Assembly (NCBI GenBank): GCA_011191985.1
Contig: DUEU01000071.1
Span: forward strand, 1 to 55,348
Direction of reading: 5' to 3'
Origin: Dehalococcoidia bacterium
Lineage (GTDB): Bacteria > Chloroflexota > Dehalococcoidia > Dehalococcoidales > W111
Length of the DNA stretch: 55,348 nt
Shown: positions 17,046 to 26,472 of the stretch, piece by piece
Layout of the letters: the number at the start of each line of letters is the position of its first letter
How positions within the stretch are numbered: position 1 is the first letter of the stretch
Made by a program: the position numbers and the translations under genes
Notes under the pieces: generated by a model
Told to the model about the DNA's origin: nothing
The model's database searches: none
The model's input: the letters and a program-made list of their open reading frames with translations, nothing else

Positions 17046-18728
17046 ATGTCATTATCAATGAGAATAGTGCCTACAGGATACCGAGAAGCTAGCAAAGAAG
17101 CCCCCTGCAAACGTGCTTGTCTGGCGGGAGTGGATATTCCGCGCTACATTCGCTTAATCAGGCTAGGTAAATATGATAAGGCACTGGCCGTTATCCGCGA
17201 AAGAAACCCCTTCCCGTCAGTCTGCGGTCGTGTCTGTCCAGCCCCCTGCGAGAAGGCATGTCAGGCACACCATAACCACCTAGGTGGACCGGTAGCCATC
17301 AACGCTCTCAAGCGTTTTGTCGCCGAACGGGGCTCAACGGCCGGCCCGCTATCGGTAAACGAACCATCCGGTAAACGGGTGGCCGTCGTCGGTTCCGGCC
17401 CGGCCGGGCTGACCGCCAGCTATTACCTCGCCGGGCTTGGCCATGAGGTGACCGTTCTGGAGGCCTTACCGGTGGCCGGCGGCATGATGCGGGTGGGTAT
17501 CCCAGAGTACCGCCTGCCCCGGGAAGTGCTGGACAAAGAGATAGATGAGATAAAGCGAGCTGGTGTCACCATCAAGACAGACACCAGGGTCAATTCCCTG
17601 GATGAACTGCTGGAGCAGTATGATGCTGTTTTCCTGGCGCTGGGGGCCCACCGTGGCCTCGGGCTGATGGTGGAAGGAGAGGACAATCAAGGGATAGAGC
17701 CAGCGATAAACTTTTTGAGAGAGGTAAGCCTGGGTAAAGGGGTGAATCTGGGAGATAGTGTCGCCATTATCGGTGGTAAATACGCCGCCATAGATAGCGC
17801 CCGAACCGCCCTTCGCCTCGGCAGTCGGGAAGTTACCGTAATCTACGCCGGCACCAGAGAAAAGCTACAAGCTGGCCAGGAAGAGGTAGCGGCCGCCATC
17901 CAAGAAGGTGTAAAGATAGTGTTTTCAGCGGTACCGCAGAGTATAAGACGGCAAAACGGTAAACTGCGTTTATCGTGCTCCCGTACGGAGATGGCCAAAC
18001 CCGATGAGAGTGGCCAGCAGCAACCTATGCCGGTTAAAGGTGGTGACTTTTCCCTGAAATGCGATGCCATACTGGCTGCCATCGGGGAGACCTCCGATGT
18101 TCCCAGCCAGTATGGCTTGGAGATGGGCAAGGGAAACACCATCCAGGTCGATAACCAACATACACTGGCTACCAGCCGACCGGGCGTTTTTGCCGGTGGT
18201 GATGCGGTTACCGGCCCATCCTCGGTGATTGCGGCCATCGCCGCCGGCAGGCGGGCGGCCATTTCCATAGACAAGTACCTTGGTGGCAGCGGCAATATTG
18301 ATATTGATGAGACAAGTATCGCTCCTAATGAAGAATTGCCAGCGCCGGTGCGCGGCGTTACTGTCGGCCAACGGGCCGCGATGCCAACGCTACCTCTCAA
18401 AAAGAGGTTGTCCGGTTTTAATGAGGTGGAGCTTGGCCTTGACGAAGCCGCTACCACGGGCGAGTCTACCCGGTGTCTCTGGTGCGACCTGCCGATCCTG
18501 GCTGACCCGACAAAATGCGTCGGCTGCCTCAGGTGCGCCCTGATGTGCAGCTTCCGGTTCGAAGGGGCATTCCACCCCGGCTATGCCCGGATTAAAATCG
18601 TCCCCCCGGACCGCTCCACGCCGCCCGGTGAGCCCGAAATTTTCTTCAGCGACGATTGTGACGGTTGTGGCATCTGCGTCAGAACCTGTTCTTACGGCGC
18701 TTTGACCCGTGAAAAAAGGCGAGCCTGA
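17046..18728 (+). CDS. GltD-like FAD/NAD(P) oxidoreductase with C-terminal 2[4Fe-4S] ferredoxin domain
   Basis: 560 residues in three parts. Residues about 15-95 form the Fe-S N-terminal domain of GltD-type proteins (CKRACLAGVDIPRYI, CGRVCPAPCEKAC). About 105-415 is a two-dinucleotide-fold flavoprotein with VAVVGSGPAGLTASYYLAGLGH, VAIIGGKYAAIDSART and FAGGDAVTG. The end holds a dicluster ferredoxin (CVGCLRCALMCSF, CDGCGICVRTCSYG). It would pass electrons between NAD(P)H and ferredoxin or a partner. The downstream aldehyde oxidoreductase starts 37 bases later, so this is probably its electron-transfer partner, combining the roles that separate Fe-S and FAD subunits have in multi-subunit AORs. 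The second nucleotide fold has GKYAAID instead of the common GGGNVAMD. Confidence 0.88.
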   Translation: MSLSMRIVPTGYREASKEAPCKRACLAGVDIPRYIRLIRLGKYDKALAVIRERNPFPSVCGRVCPAPCEKACQAHHNHLGGPVAINALKRFVAERGSTAGPLSVNEPSGKRVAVVGSGPAGLTASYYLAGLGHEVTVLEALPVAGGMMRVGIPEYRLPREVLDKEIDEIKRAGVTIKTDTRVNSLDELLEQYDAVFLALGAHRGLGLMVEGEDNQGIEPAINFLREVSLGKGVNLGDSVAIIGGKYAAIDSARTALRLGSREVTVIYAGTREKLQAGQEEVAAAIQEGVKIVFSAVPQSIRRQNGKLRLSCSRTEMAKPDESGQQQPMPVKGGDFSLKCDAILAAIGETSDVPSQYGLEMGKGNTIQVDNQHTLATSRPGVFAGGDAVTGPSSVIAAIAAGRRAAISIDKYLGGSGNIDIDETSIAPNEELPAPVRGVTVGQRAAMPTLPLKKRLSGFNEVELGLDEAATTGESTRCLWCDLPILADPTKCVGCLRCALMCSFRFEGAFHPGYARIKIVPPDRSTPPGEPEIFFSDDCDGCGICVRTCSYGALTREKRRA

Positions 18729-18765
18729 CGAAGACATCACAATATATGGCAAAGGAGAAGCTCCA

Positions 18766-20733
18766 ATGCAATCCAACGGGTATATGGGAAAGATGCTCTC
18801 CGTAGACTTAACCACCGGAAATATACGAGAGGCAGACCTTACCCCGGATATTACCAGCCGGTATGTTGGTGCCTTCGGTATCAGTGCCCGGATGGCCTAT
18901 GATCTTATAGCGCCCGGTATCGACCCGCTCTCACCGCAAAACTACATCATCATTGGTGCCGGCCTGCTGGTGGGGACACCATGCCCATCGACACCAAAGT
19001 GTAATGCCTGGACAAAATTCCCGCTAACCAATACCATCGGACCGGGCAGCAGCTCCATAGGACTGGCCAGCCGGCTCAAGCACGCCGGGTACGATGAGCT
19101 GATTATTTCCGGGCGAGCCGACCGGCCGGTCTATCTAAAGATCTCCGACGAAGGTGTGGAAATCTGCGACGCTGCTGACCTGTGGGGTAAGGACAGCTTC
19201 GAAGTTACCGATGAAATGTGGCAAAGATATGGCATTGACTACAGCATCGTCTCCATCGGTCAGGCCAGCGAGAACCTGGCGAAGATCTCGCTGGCCATAG
19301 TCGACAAGAGCGGCACATTGGGCCGGCACGGCTTCGGTGCCGTGATGGGCTCCAAGAACCTGAAGCTGATAGCGATCGGTGGCAAGAAAAAAGTACCGGT
19401 CGCTGACCCGGCCAGGTTTATGGAGCCGGTCGACCAGATAATGACCGATATCATGAACTGGCCGATACGGGATGATATCGTGAGGATAGGACTTGCCGAG
19501 TATGGCTTTGATACCGTTTTTCGCGGGCAGTTACTAGGTTACTACAACGAAGCACCCGATAATCTGACTGCCGCCAGAGAGAAATTTGGACCCGAGGTAT
19601 ACCTTCATAGGGTGCTAAAGTCAAGGCTTGGCTGCCACTCCTGCCCTATCGCCTGTCGGGATGTTGACCAGGTGGTACAGGGGGAGTATCAGGGGCTGAT
19701 AACATTCCAGCCTCACCCGGCCCACTGCGAGGGTATTCGCCTGGCATTCCAGAACTTCGAAGAGGCCACCAATTTTGTCCATGTTTCGCAAATCTACGGA
19801 ATTGACCGGATGTCATTTATGGCGGGTGCCCAGTTTCTTGTTGATTTACACAAGCGGGGCATCATAACCAAGGATGACCTTGAGGGTATTGAGATAGGTA
19901 ATGAGAAGAGTTTAACCAACCTGCTCGAGAAAGTGGCCTTCAGGCAGGGAGTGGGCGACGCGCTAGCTGATGGTATCCAGGGGGTAGTTAAACGATTCGG
20001 CCAGGAATGTGAAAAATATGCCTACTGCATTAAGGGTGGTGAGCTCTGGCGTGATGCCAGAACGGACAGTCTGCATCCCGCCATGCTAGGGGCAGTAGTA
20101 TCACCCCACGTTTTTGGTAATTCCAAAAGCGGCGGTCCGGGGCCAGGCAGGTCCGTAGCCAGAGAGAAGGCAAAAGAAATATTTCGGAGATACGGCGAGC
20201 AGACAGCCATACCACCAGACACTATGAACAGAATCCTTGATACCCCCTTCAATGTCAACGTGGCCCGGTTTTTAAGACACAGCGAAGATATCTTCACCAT
20301 CTATGAGGATCTAGGCTTGTGCCTGCACGCCCCGCCTTTCTTCAGCATGGAAAGGCTGGCCAATCTTTACTCAGCGGCCACTGGGATTGAAATGGATGCT
20401 GGCGAGCTAAAAAGAGCTGGAGAGAGAGCCTGGAACCTGCTGAAGGCACTTAATGCCAGAGAGGGCTTTTCCCGAGAGGATGACAAATTCCCCCTAAAGT
20501 GGCTGGAGCCTCTGAAGCGCGGAGACGAGGTCATCCGGATGAAGGATTTCTTGGGAATTAAGGTCCTTACCTCCGATGACCTGGAGCAGATGCTGGATGA
20601 CTACTATGACGAAAGAGGCTGGAATATAGAGACGGGGTTACCAACCAGAGAGAAGCTGGTGGAACTTGATCTTGAGGACATCGCCGATGACCTGGCCAAG
20701 CGAGGAATTCTCCCTACCAAGCATCTAAAATGA
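18766..20733 (+). CDS. aor: Aldehyde:ferredoxin oxidoreductase (tungsten)
   Basis: 655 residues of the AOR family, which oxidise aldehydes to acids (or reduce acids) with a tungstopterin and one [4Fe-4S] cluster. The N-terminus MGKMLSVDLTTGNIRE, GPGSSSIGLASRLKHAGYDELI, and GRHGFGAVMGSKNLKLIAIGG are characteristic. The cluster motif CHSCPIAC and the distal cysteine in EDLGLC are present. ATG 18766 follows AAAGGAG with 8 bases; an upstream start at 18709 would overlap the preceding gene. The natural aldehyde is unknown; the downstream CoA-ester and alcohol dehydrogenase genes suggest an aromatic or branched substrate. Confidence 0.93.
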   Translation: MQSNGYMGKMLSVDLTTGNIREADLTPDITSRYVGAFGISARMAYDLIAPGIDPLSPQNYIIIGAGLLVGTPCPSTPKCNAWTKFPLTNTIGPGSSSIGLASRLKHAGYDELIISGRADRPVYLKISDEGVEICDAADLWGKDSFEVTDEMWQRYGIDYSIVSIGQASENLAKISLAIVDKSGTLGRHGFGAVMGSKNLKLIAIGGKKKVPVADPARFMEPVDQIMTDIMNWPIRDDIVRIGLAEYGFDTVFRGQLLGYYNEAPDNLTAAREKFGPEVYLHRVLKSRLGCHSCPIACRDVDQVVQGEYQGLITFQPHPAHCEGIRLAFQNFEEATNFVHVSQIYGIDRMSFMAGAQFLVDLHKRGIITKDDLEGIEIGNEKSLTNLLEKVAFRQGVGDALADGIQGVVKRFGQECEKYAYCIKGGELWRDARTDSLHPAMLGAVVSPHVFGNSKSGGPGPGRSVAREKAKEIFRRYGEQTAIPPDTMNRILDTPFNVNVARFLRHSEDIFTIYEDLGLCLHAPPFFSMERLANLYSAATGIEMDAGELKRAGERAWNLLKALNAREGFSREDDKFPLKWLEPLKRGDEVIRMKDFLGIKVLTSDDLEQMLDDYYDERGWNIETGLPTREKLVELDLEDIADDLAKRGILPTKHLK

Positions 20734-20767
20734 CGCATAATATTTGTAAAAAGGAGGCATTACTTCG

Positions 20768-22162
20768 ATGAGTAACAATAAAAACACACCTATTGAGGCG
20801 CTATCAGCCAATGTTCTGGAGACCCGCTTTGATAACTTTGACCAAGCGACGGTGGAGAACGCCCGGTACCGTATTATTGATGTGCTGGGATGCGGCATCG
20901 GCGGTGCCCCGGCTGTCGGCAACGCCGCACTGGTAGAGCTGGTCAAAGATTGGGGCGGTAAGAAAGAGGCCTCGATTATTGCCCTCGGTGGCAAGGTGCC
21001 CGCCCACAATGCGGCCATGGTGAATAGCATTATGGCCCGGTCTTTTGATTTTGAACCGGTGGGTGTTTTATATGGGGATAAATTTATCCCCGCCCATATC
21101 AGCGGGACAACGGTCATGACTGCCGTTACCCTGGGAGAAATGACGAATATAGACGGCAAGGAACTGATTACCGCCTTGCTGGTCGGCGATGATGTTGCCT
21201 CACGGGTATTAGCGGCCACCGGCTTCCAGCTGAGCCGTGGCTGGGATAATACCGGCACGGTAAACGCCATCGGCGCTACCGCTATTGCCGGGCGTCTCCT
21301 GGGCTTGAACGAGCGGCAGATGAGGCACGCCTTTGGCATCGTCCTGAGTCAATTGGCCGGGAGCCTGCAAAATGTCTGGGACGCCAGCACGGTCTTCAAG
21401 TTGCCCCAGGGGTTATCCGCCCGCAACGGGGTCTTTTCGGCGCAGCTGGCCAAGGCCGGCTGGACCGGGCCGGAAGATATGCTGCTCAGCCAGTATGGCT
21501 ACTATTATCTCTATGCCGAAGGTTGCCAGGATCCAGAAATCATAACCAGGGATCTGGGTCGGAAATACTATTCTGATAGCTCTTTCAAGCCCTACCCTTC
21601 CTGCCGCGGTACCAATCCGCCCATTGAGTGCGCCCTAGCGATGGTCAATAAACATAATATAAAAGCTGACGACATCGCTGAAGTAATCCATTATGTACCC
21701 AAAGAGGAGTTAGAGCTATTTTGTGCACAACCTTTTAGAATTAGAGACTTTCCCCACGGCGATGCTGCCTTCAGCTACCAGTATACCGTGGCCAATGCCC
21801 TGCTCCGGGGCAGTTCCAAGCCCGAGCATTTCACCGAGGCGGCGATACGTGATCCCCAGGTCAACGCCCTTATCAGCAGAGTAAGGTTTGAGGAACTACC
21901 CGGAGAGCGCATGCTAAGCGCGACCAAACTTGAGGTCAGAATGAAGGATGGACGGCAGTTCTCCGAATTCACCGATGCCCCCAAGGGTGACCCGGTCAGG
22001 AATCCTATGTCAGAAGAAGAAAAGAAGGATAAATTCAGGGCCAATGTTGAATTTTCCCAAACGGTAGACAAGGATAATGCCGAAAAGGCACTAAAGTTGC
22101 TGGAGAACTTAGAGGAAATTGATAATGTAAACAAAATAGTCGAGCTGCTGGTTATCCAGTAA
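20768..22162 (+). CDS. MmgE/PrpD family protein (2-methylcitrate dehydratase-like)
   Basis: 464 residues of the MmgE/PrpD superfamily, which includes 2-methylcitrate dehydratase, cis-aconitate decarboxylase and iminodisuccinate epimerase. Recognisable pieces are DVLGCGIGGAPAVGNAALVELV, NAAMVNSIMARSFDFEPV, PAHISGTTVMTAVTLGE, ALLVGDDVASRVLAA and FKPYPSCRGTNPPIECALAM. No propionate/methylcitrate genes accompany it, so the substrate is undetermined. SD AAGGAGG lies 11 bases before ATG. It is 34 bases after the AOR gene and is likely cotranscribed. Confidence 0.85.
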   Translation: MSNNKNTPIEALSANVLETRFDNFDQATVENARYRIIDVLGCGIGGAPAVGNAALVELVKDWGGKKEASIIALGGKVPAHNAAMVNSIMARSFDFEPVGVLYGDKFIPAHISGTTVMTAVTLGEMTNIDGKELITALLVGDDVASRVLAATGFQLSRGWDNTGTVNAIGATAIAGRLLGLNERQMRHAFGIVLSQLAGSLQNVWDASTVFKLPQGLSARNGVFSAQLAKAGWTGPEDMLLSQYGYYYLYAEGCQDPEIITRDLGRKYYSDSSFKPYPSCRGTNPPIECALAMVNKHNIKADDIAEVIHYVPKEELELFCAQPFRIRDFPHGDAAFSYQYTVANALLRGSSKPEHFTEAAIRDPQVNALISRVRFEELPGERMLSATKLEVRMKDGRQFSEFTDAPKGDPVRNPMSEEEKKDKFRANVEFSQTVDKDNAEKALKLLENLEEIDNVNKIVELLVIQ

Positions 22163-22349
22163 AGAGGGCAACGTAGGAATAAATTGCCAGCTTGAAGAAG
22201 CCAGCACTCCCCACTTTCACTAAGATATACTTGAGCAACACTTGTGGTATTAACCTGGCTTCAATTGCTCTGGCACTTAAAGATGCAGTAACAATGCCGA
22301 CAATCAGCAAGATGATACCAGCAGCCATGATCAATAACACTTCTCTCAT
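22152..22349 (-). CDS. Possible small two-helix membrane protein
   Basis: 65 residues from ATG 22349 (GGAG 11 bases upstream): MREVLLIMAAGIILLIVGIVTASLSARA forms one membrane helix and KVGSAGFFKLAIYSYVALF a second. It is convergent with the PrpD gene and overlaps its end by 11 bases. No family is recognised. Hydrophobic composition alone could be chance, so confidence is low. Confidence 0.35.
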   Translation of the reverse strand: MREVLLIMAAGIILLIVGIVTASLSARAIEARLIPQVLLKYILVKVGSAGFFKLAIYSYVALFTG

Positions 22350-22696
22350 TCTTATTTGAACTCCGTTCTGCATGGGTCTAACGTGAGTCAAGCATAGTGT
22401 AATATGATTTTCTATTTCAATATATAGAACATTCCTGAAGTAAAATCATAGAACCGAATGAAAACGGTGTGGAGATATTGATTGAGCAATGGAGGATGGA
22501 GTACAATTAGGTACGTCCTCATAGCTCGTTAGGCTACCGTCCACCTGCTCCTGAGGTTAAAATACTGCAACTCTAACTTAAGATGTGGTATCTATCCTTT
22601 ATGGAGGCAGGTCAGCCCCAATGAGACAAGAAGCCATGGTGATAGTTTTCAGTATAACGAGTAGGAATTGAATCGACAAAACATAGCCAGATTTAC

Positions 22697-22714
22697 GATA
22701 TAAAATTTTGTATC
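22697..22714. promoter_or_regulatory. Near-perfect 18-bp dyad upstream of the CapA-like gene
   Basis: GATA-T-AAAATTTT-G-TATC, symmetrical apart from one T/G position, 36 bases before GTG 22750. It could be an operator. The rest of the 22350-22749 gap holds a long-looped inverted repeat (TATGATTTT ... AAAATCATA) and no gene I can support. Confidence 0.35.
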
Positions 22715-22749
22715 TCAGAAAGCTAAATTAGAAAAGGGAGGATCGCAAC

Positions 22750-23907
22750 GTGAGCGGTAAGACTCTGACAGTGCTAGCAGTGGGGGATATTATCCTTGGG
22801 AAACCGGACGCTGAATCCTACTTTACGTTGGCAGCACCCGTGCTTAGGTCAGCCGACGTAGTAGTTGGACAACTAGAGATTCCGTTTACGAAGAGGGTTA
22901 TCAATCCATACTACCTAGAGATACCAACGGAGATACCGGCCATACCAGGTTGTGACCCGAGTAATATGAGCGCTTTTCCTTTTGCTGGCTTTAATGTGCT
23001 TACTCTTGCTGGCAACCATATCTGGGATGCGGGCGTGCCGGGGATAGAGGACAGTATTGACGGCCTTCGGAAATACGACATTGCGTTCGTAGGGGCCGGA
23101 ATGAATATTGATGAGGCCAGGAACCATGTCGTGATTGAGCGTGATGGAACTCGCTTCGGTTTCTTGGATTATAATTGTGTTGGGCCGAAACTGACATGGG
23201 CCACGCCGGATAAACCGGGTTGTGCCTATGTGCATATCATTACCCATTACGAATTGGACCATCCCACTCCGGGAAGCAATCTCGCAATGGTCTATACCTT
23301 CGCCGAGCCAGTTAGCCTAGGGGCAATGGTAGAAGATATCAACAAGCTAAGGCCGCTCTGTGACATACTGGTGGTTGCTTTTCACAAAGGTGTCGGCTTT
23401 AAGCCAGTCGAAATAGCTTGGTATGAGAAACAAATATCGTATGCTGCTATAGATGCCGGGGCTGACCTGATTTTAGGGCATCATGCCCACATACTCAAAG
23501 GAATCGAGCAGTACAAAGGGAAGATAATATTCCATGGGCTAGGCAATTTCGTGGTGGCTATGCCTCCCGTACATGAAGAACCGGTAACCTGGGCTTTTCA
23601 GCAATGGGAGGAGAGGATGAAGGATATCTTTCATGGCTTAAATGAGCCTGATACTGGGTATACCGATTATCCCTGGCAAGCAGAGACCGCGCAGACCATC
23701 ATTGCCAAGTGCGAGGTAGATGGTGGGCAAATCTCCCGGGCAAGTTACCTCCCCTGTCTAATCAATAAACAAGGCCAGCCGGAGATGCTTAAGAATGACG
23801 AAAGAGGGCAGCGGGTGTTTGATTACATGGATAGAATAACGAGAGAAGCTGGCCTGAATGCCCGGTATGAGTGGGAGGGAGATGAAGTAGTTGTCCATTC
23901 GGAGTAA
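22750..23907 (+). CDS. CapA-family metallophosphatase-like protein
   Basis: 385 residues of the CapA/PgsA superfamily, a calcineurin-like fold first described in poly-gamma-glutamate capsule synthesis. Motifs are GDIILGKPDAE at the N-terminus, LAGNHIWDAG, VAFHKGVGFKPVE, and GADLILGHHAHILKGIEQYKG followed by IIFHGLGNFV. No signal peptide is present, unlike surface CapA proteins, so it is probably cytoplasmic and not a capsule gene. The GTG start is preceded by GGGAGG. Its position before an acyl-CoA dehydrogenase suggests a metabolic hydrolase role, but the substrate cannot be named. Confidence 0.8.
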   Translation: MSGKTLTVLAVGDIILGKPDAESYFTLAAPVLRSADVVVGQLEIPFTKRVINPYYLEIPTEIPAIPGCDPSNMSAFPFAGFNVLTLAGNHIWDAGVPGIEDSIDGLRKYDIAFVGAGMNIDEARNHVVIERDGTRFGFLDYNCVGPKLTWATPDKPGCAYVHIITHYELDHPTPGSNLAMVYTFAEPVSLGAMVEDINKLRPLCDILVVAFHKGVGFKPVEIAWYEKQISYAAIDAGADLILGHHAHILKGIEQYKGKIIFHGLGNFVVAMPPVHEEPVTWAFQQWEERMKDIFHGLNEPDTGYTDYPWQAETAQTIIAKCEVDGGQISRASYLPCLINKQGQPEMLKNDERGQRVFDYMDRITREAGLNARYEWEGDEVVVHSE

Positions 23908-23997
23908 GTATCAGTTTCCTTTGCCCATGAATAGAGGTGTAATTTTCCGGGTACGCAACGTATCAATTCGCTTAAAAAGGAGAATATTAATCGATAA

Positions 23998-25203
23998 ATG
24001 GACTTTGAATTAACAGAAGAACAAAAGGCTCTTGTAGCAATGGCCAAGGATTTCTGTAAACGAGAGACTAGCCCGGAGCTGTTGCGTGAATATTCCGCAA
24101 AAGAGGACCCGAGGGACCGTGTACCATGGAGTGTGTTGAAAAAAATGCATGATGTGGGGTTGCTAACGGTTACCGTTCCAGAAAGATACGGGGGCAGGGA
24201 CGCCGATTTACTTACTCTGGTGTTGCTGGCCCAGGCATTAGCGCAAAATACGGGCCCCGGGATTGCCGGTCTGCTTGCCCCAAATTTGCTCACCTTTAAC
24301 TGGAAAATGTGCGGAGACCTGGGTGCCGTCGGCACTGAAGAACAACAAGACGAGTTCTTTAAACGGATAACCAGTGACTATACCTTCTCTATGGGCGAAA
24401 TAGCCACCGAGCCTGACCACGGGCTTGACCCGATATTACCACATGATGAGCCTGGTTCCGGTCTGGCGACTTATGCCTATAGGGATGGGGACGAATACGT
24501 CGTAAACGGCGAGAAGTGTTTCTGTGGAAATGGGACGGCTAGTCTGCTGTGGGTCATTCTTCGAACGGATAAGACAAAACCGGTATCCCAATCTACGAGT
24601 ATATTACTGGTGCCTACGGACACGCCGGGATTCTCCATTCAGAAGGTTAACGAGTTTATTAGTACGGCCCTCGGAATTAATGCCGACCTTCATTTTGACA
24701 ACATGAGGGTTCCCGCGCGTTATTTGGTAGGTGAGGAAAACAAAGGTTTCGCTATATTCGAGGGCCGCCGGGCATTCTGGCTGCCTATTCATGGTTTTGA
24801 ACTTGGCATGGCTCAGGCAATTTATGAGTATACCAAGGAGTATGCTAAAACAAGAATCCAGGGTGGCAAACCTATTTTCGAACACCTGACCGTCGGCAGC
24901 AGAATAGTGGATATGCTCCTTCACATAGAGCAGGCCAGGTATCTCGTGTACAAGACCGCCTGGGAGTATGACCAGGCGGTCAAGGCTGGCAGCAAACTGG
25001 TTAGTTCGTTGGGGTTCAATTTATGCAATACTACTTTGCGTGAACTCGGCGTGTTGATTGCTGGGCATGCCGCCGAAGTCTTCGGGGGACGGGCGGCACT
25101 GAAAGAGCTACCCATCGAAGGATATATCCGTTCGGTTTATGGCGGCCTTCATGCCTTTGGGACAGCCACCTTCAATCGCATCAAGTCAATGAACATGATA
25201 TAG
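23998..25203 (+). CDS. Acyl-CoA dehydrogenase family protein, apparently without the usual catalytic glutamate
   Basis: 401 residues of the ACAD fold: helical N-terminus (FELTEEQKALVAMAKDFC), FAD region FSMGEIATEPDHGLDP, beta domain YVVNGEKCFCGNG, and C-terminal helices with HAAEVFGGRAALKELPIEGYIRSVYGG. Family members abstract the alpha proton of acyl-CoA with a glutamate in YEGT near the C-terminus, or in an LER-type site in the isovaleryl-CoA group. Here those positions read HAFGT and EGRRAF, so neither glutamate is present. It may use another base, act on an unusual CoA ester, or serve a different reaction. It is convergent with the 2-hydroxyacyl-CoA dehydratase-type operon. Confidence 0.85.
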   Translation: MDFELTEEQKALVAMAKDFCKRETSPELLREYSAKEDPRDRVPWSVLKKMHDVGLLTVTVPERYGGRDADLLTLVLLAQALAQNTGPGIAGLLAPNLLTFNWKMCGDLGAVGTEEQQDEFFKRITSDYTFSMGEIATEPDHGLDPILPHDEPGSGLATYAYRDGDEYVVNGEKCFCGNGTASLLWVILRTDKTKPVSQSTSILLVPTDTPGFSIQKVNEFISTALGINADLHFDNMRVPARYLVGEENKGFAIFEGRRAFWLPIHGFELGMAQAIYEYTKEYAKTRIQGGKPIFEHLTVGSRIVDMLLHIEQARYLVYKTAWEYDQAVKAGSKLVSSLGFNLCNTTLRELGVLIAGHAAEVFGGRAALKELPIEGYIRSVYGGLHAFGTATFNRIKSMNMI

Positions 25204-25305
25204 ATTATAGGTATGTCAATACAAGTACTGTGTTTTAAGAGCTGGATAATTCTCCGGCCTGCCTGAAGAATCTACAATTCCACTGTTGTCTTGACAAGGG
25301 TAACT

Positions 25306-26442
25306 TTATCGTTCTTCTATAGACTCGATAAAAGCTTCGATTCGGGTGCTGAGCTGACCGTGTTCCGCATCGTCGTATTCTGACACTATCTTGATGAAAG
25401 GGATGTCTTTACTTTGTGCCATACGCCCGAAGTGGATACCGCCGATATCATAGGAGTCACGGTACAATGTTGAATACCAGATTATCCCATCAACACTGAA
25501 TTCCTTGACCAGTTTTAACAGGAAAGCAGCCCTATCTTCAGTGGCCGGCCGGAAAAAAGCCGGAGGCGGAATCCTTCTCCTGAAGTAACCATCGGCTAAC
25601 GCTTCTATTAAATCACCACCGTCTTCTACTTCTTGCCAGTATGGCTTCATCCCTTCCGAGAACTCCTCGATGACAACATCGGCCCCGGCCGACTCTAAAA
25701 GATCATAAACCTTGTAGTCCCCCTCAGCTATAGAGGAGCCAACCAGCAGTATTCTGGGACCTTTCTTACCTTCCTTCCGTTTCAGTTCTTGAGATAGGGA
25801 CTCCAGGCTCTTTATCATGAAATCTCTATCAGTGTGAAAGGAAGCATGGTGCAGTTTTATATAATCCTTCCCGCTTATTGGCGGCCGCTCGGATTTTCGC
25901 ATCTCACTTATCTGTCGCAGGAGGAACCGCATCCGGTTGGCTAAATCGACTTCCTTCCTTAACTTATCCTCGGCAATGGAGTTACCGGTCAGCTTTTCCA
26001 CCTCCCCTTTAAGCGAATGTAGACCCTCGAGATAATACTTAAAGGCATGGTCCCTTTTGTTATGCGGGATACCGAGCTTTACGACCTTTGTCTCGGTCCA
26101 CATTTCCCAGCAGTCGGCGATGGATGATATATTTTTATCGGTGCAGGGGACAACAAACAGGTCAACCATTCGATATAGAGGCTCTTCTAATGCCCAATAA
26201 CCTATCTGAGCTCTAGAGTAAGCATCAAGGAATCTGGGAATATATTCCGTCGACTTGAGCACTGCCTCGTGGTCTCCGCCTCGATTGAGCCCTACCGGTA
26301 TTGCCCCACCAGCCCATACCAGTTCCTCAGGCATAAATCCCCCGGTGATATAGCCCACAACTTTCTTGCCATCTTCCTTCAACCTCTTCAGTTCTGACAC
26401 TCTTTCTTCCAGGTAGGTTGATAAGTCCTTCGTTGTGTTCAT
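25306..26442 (-). CDS. 2-hydroxyacyl-CoA dehydratase/benzoyl-CoA reductase small subunit, lacking typical cluster cysteines
   Basis: 378 residues, the size of HgdB or BcrC. The family fold is clear from GGFMPEELVWAGGAIPVGLNRGG near the N-terminus and SVDGIIWYSTLYRDSYD near the C-terminus. In family members the three [4Fe-4S] ligands fall in a YxCxxxPEEL-type segment, a CPF segment and an FCDP segment. Here these read YITGGFMPEEL, YIPRFLDAY and LYRDSYD. Only VPCTDK and ADCWEM retain cysteines near the middle. The subunit is probably cluster-free or rearranged. It is last in an operon with the large subunit and the activator. Confidence 0.82.
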   Translation of the reverse strand: MNTTKDLSTYLEERVSELKRLKEDGKKVVGYITGGFMPEELVWAGGAIPVGLNRGGDHEAVLKSTEYIPRFLDAYSRAQIGYWALEEPLYRMVDLFVVPCTDKNISSIADCWEMWTETKVVKLGIPHNKRDHAFKYYLEGLHSLKGEVEKLTGNSIAEDKLRKEVDLANRMRFLLRQISEMRKSERPPISGKDYIKLHHASFHTDRDFMIKSLESLSQELKRKEGKKGPRILLVGSSIAEGDYKVYDLLESAGADVVIEEFSEGMKPYWQEVEDGGDLIEALADGYFRRRIPPPAFFRPATEDRAAFLLKLVKEFSVDGIIWYSTLYRDSYDIGGIHFGRMAQSKDIPFIKIVSEYDDAEHGQLSTRIEAFIESIEER

Positions 26443-26472
26443 TACTCCCTCTTTAATCTTTAATAATTATTG

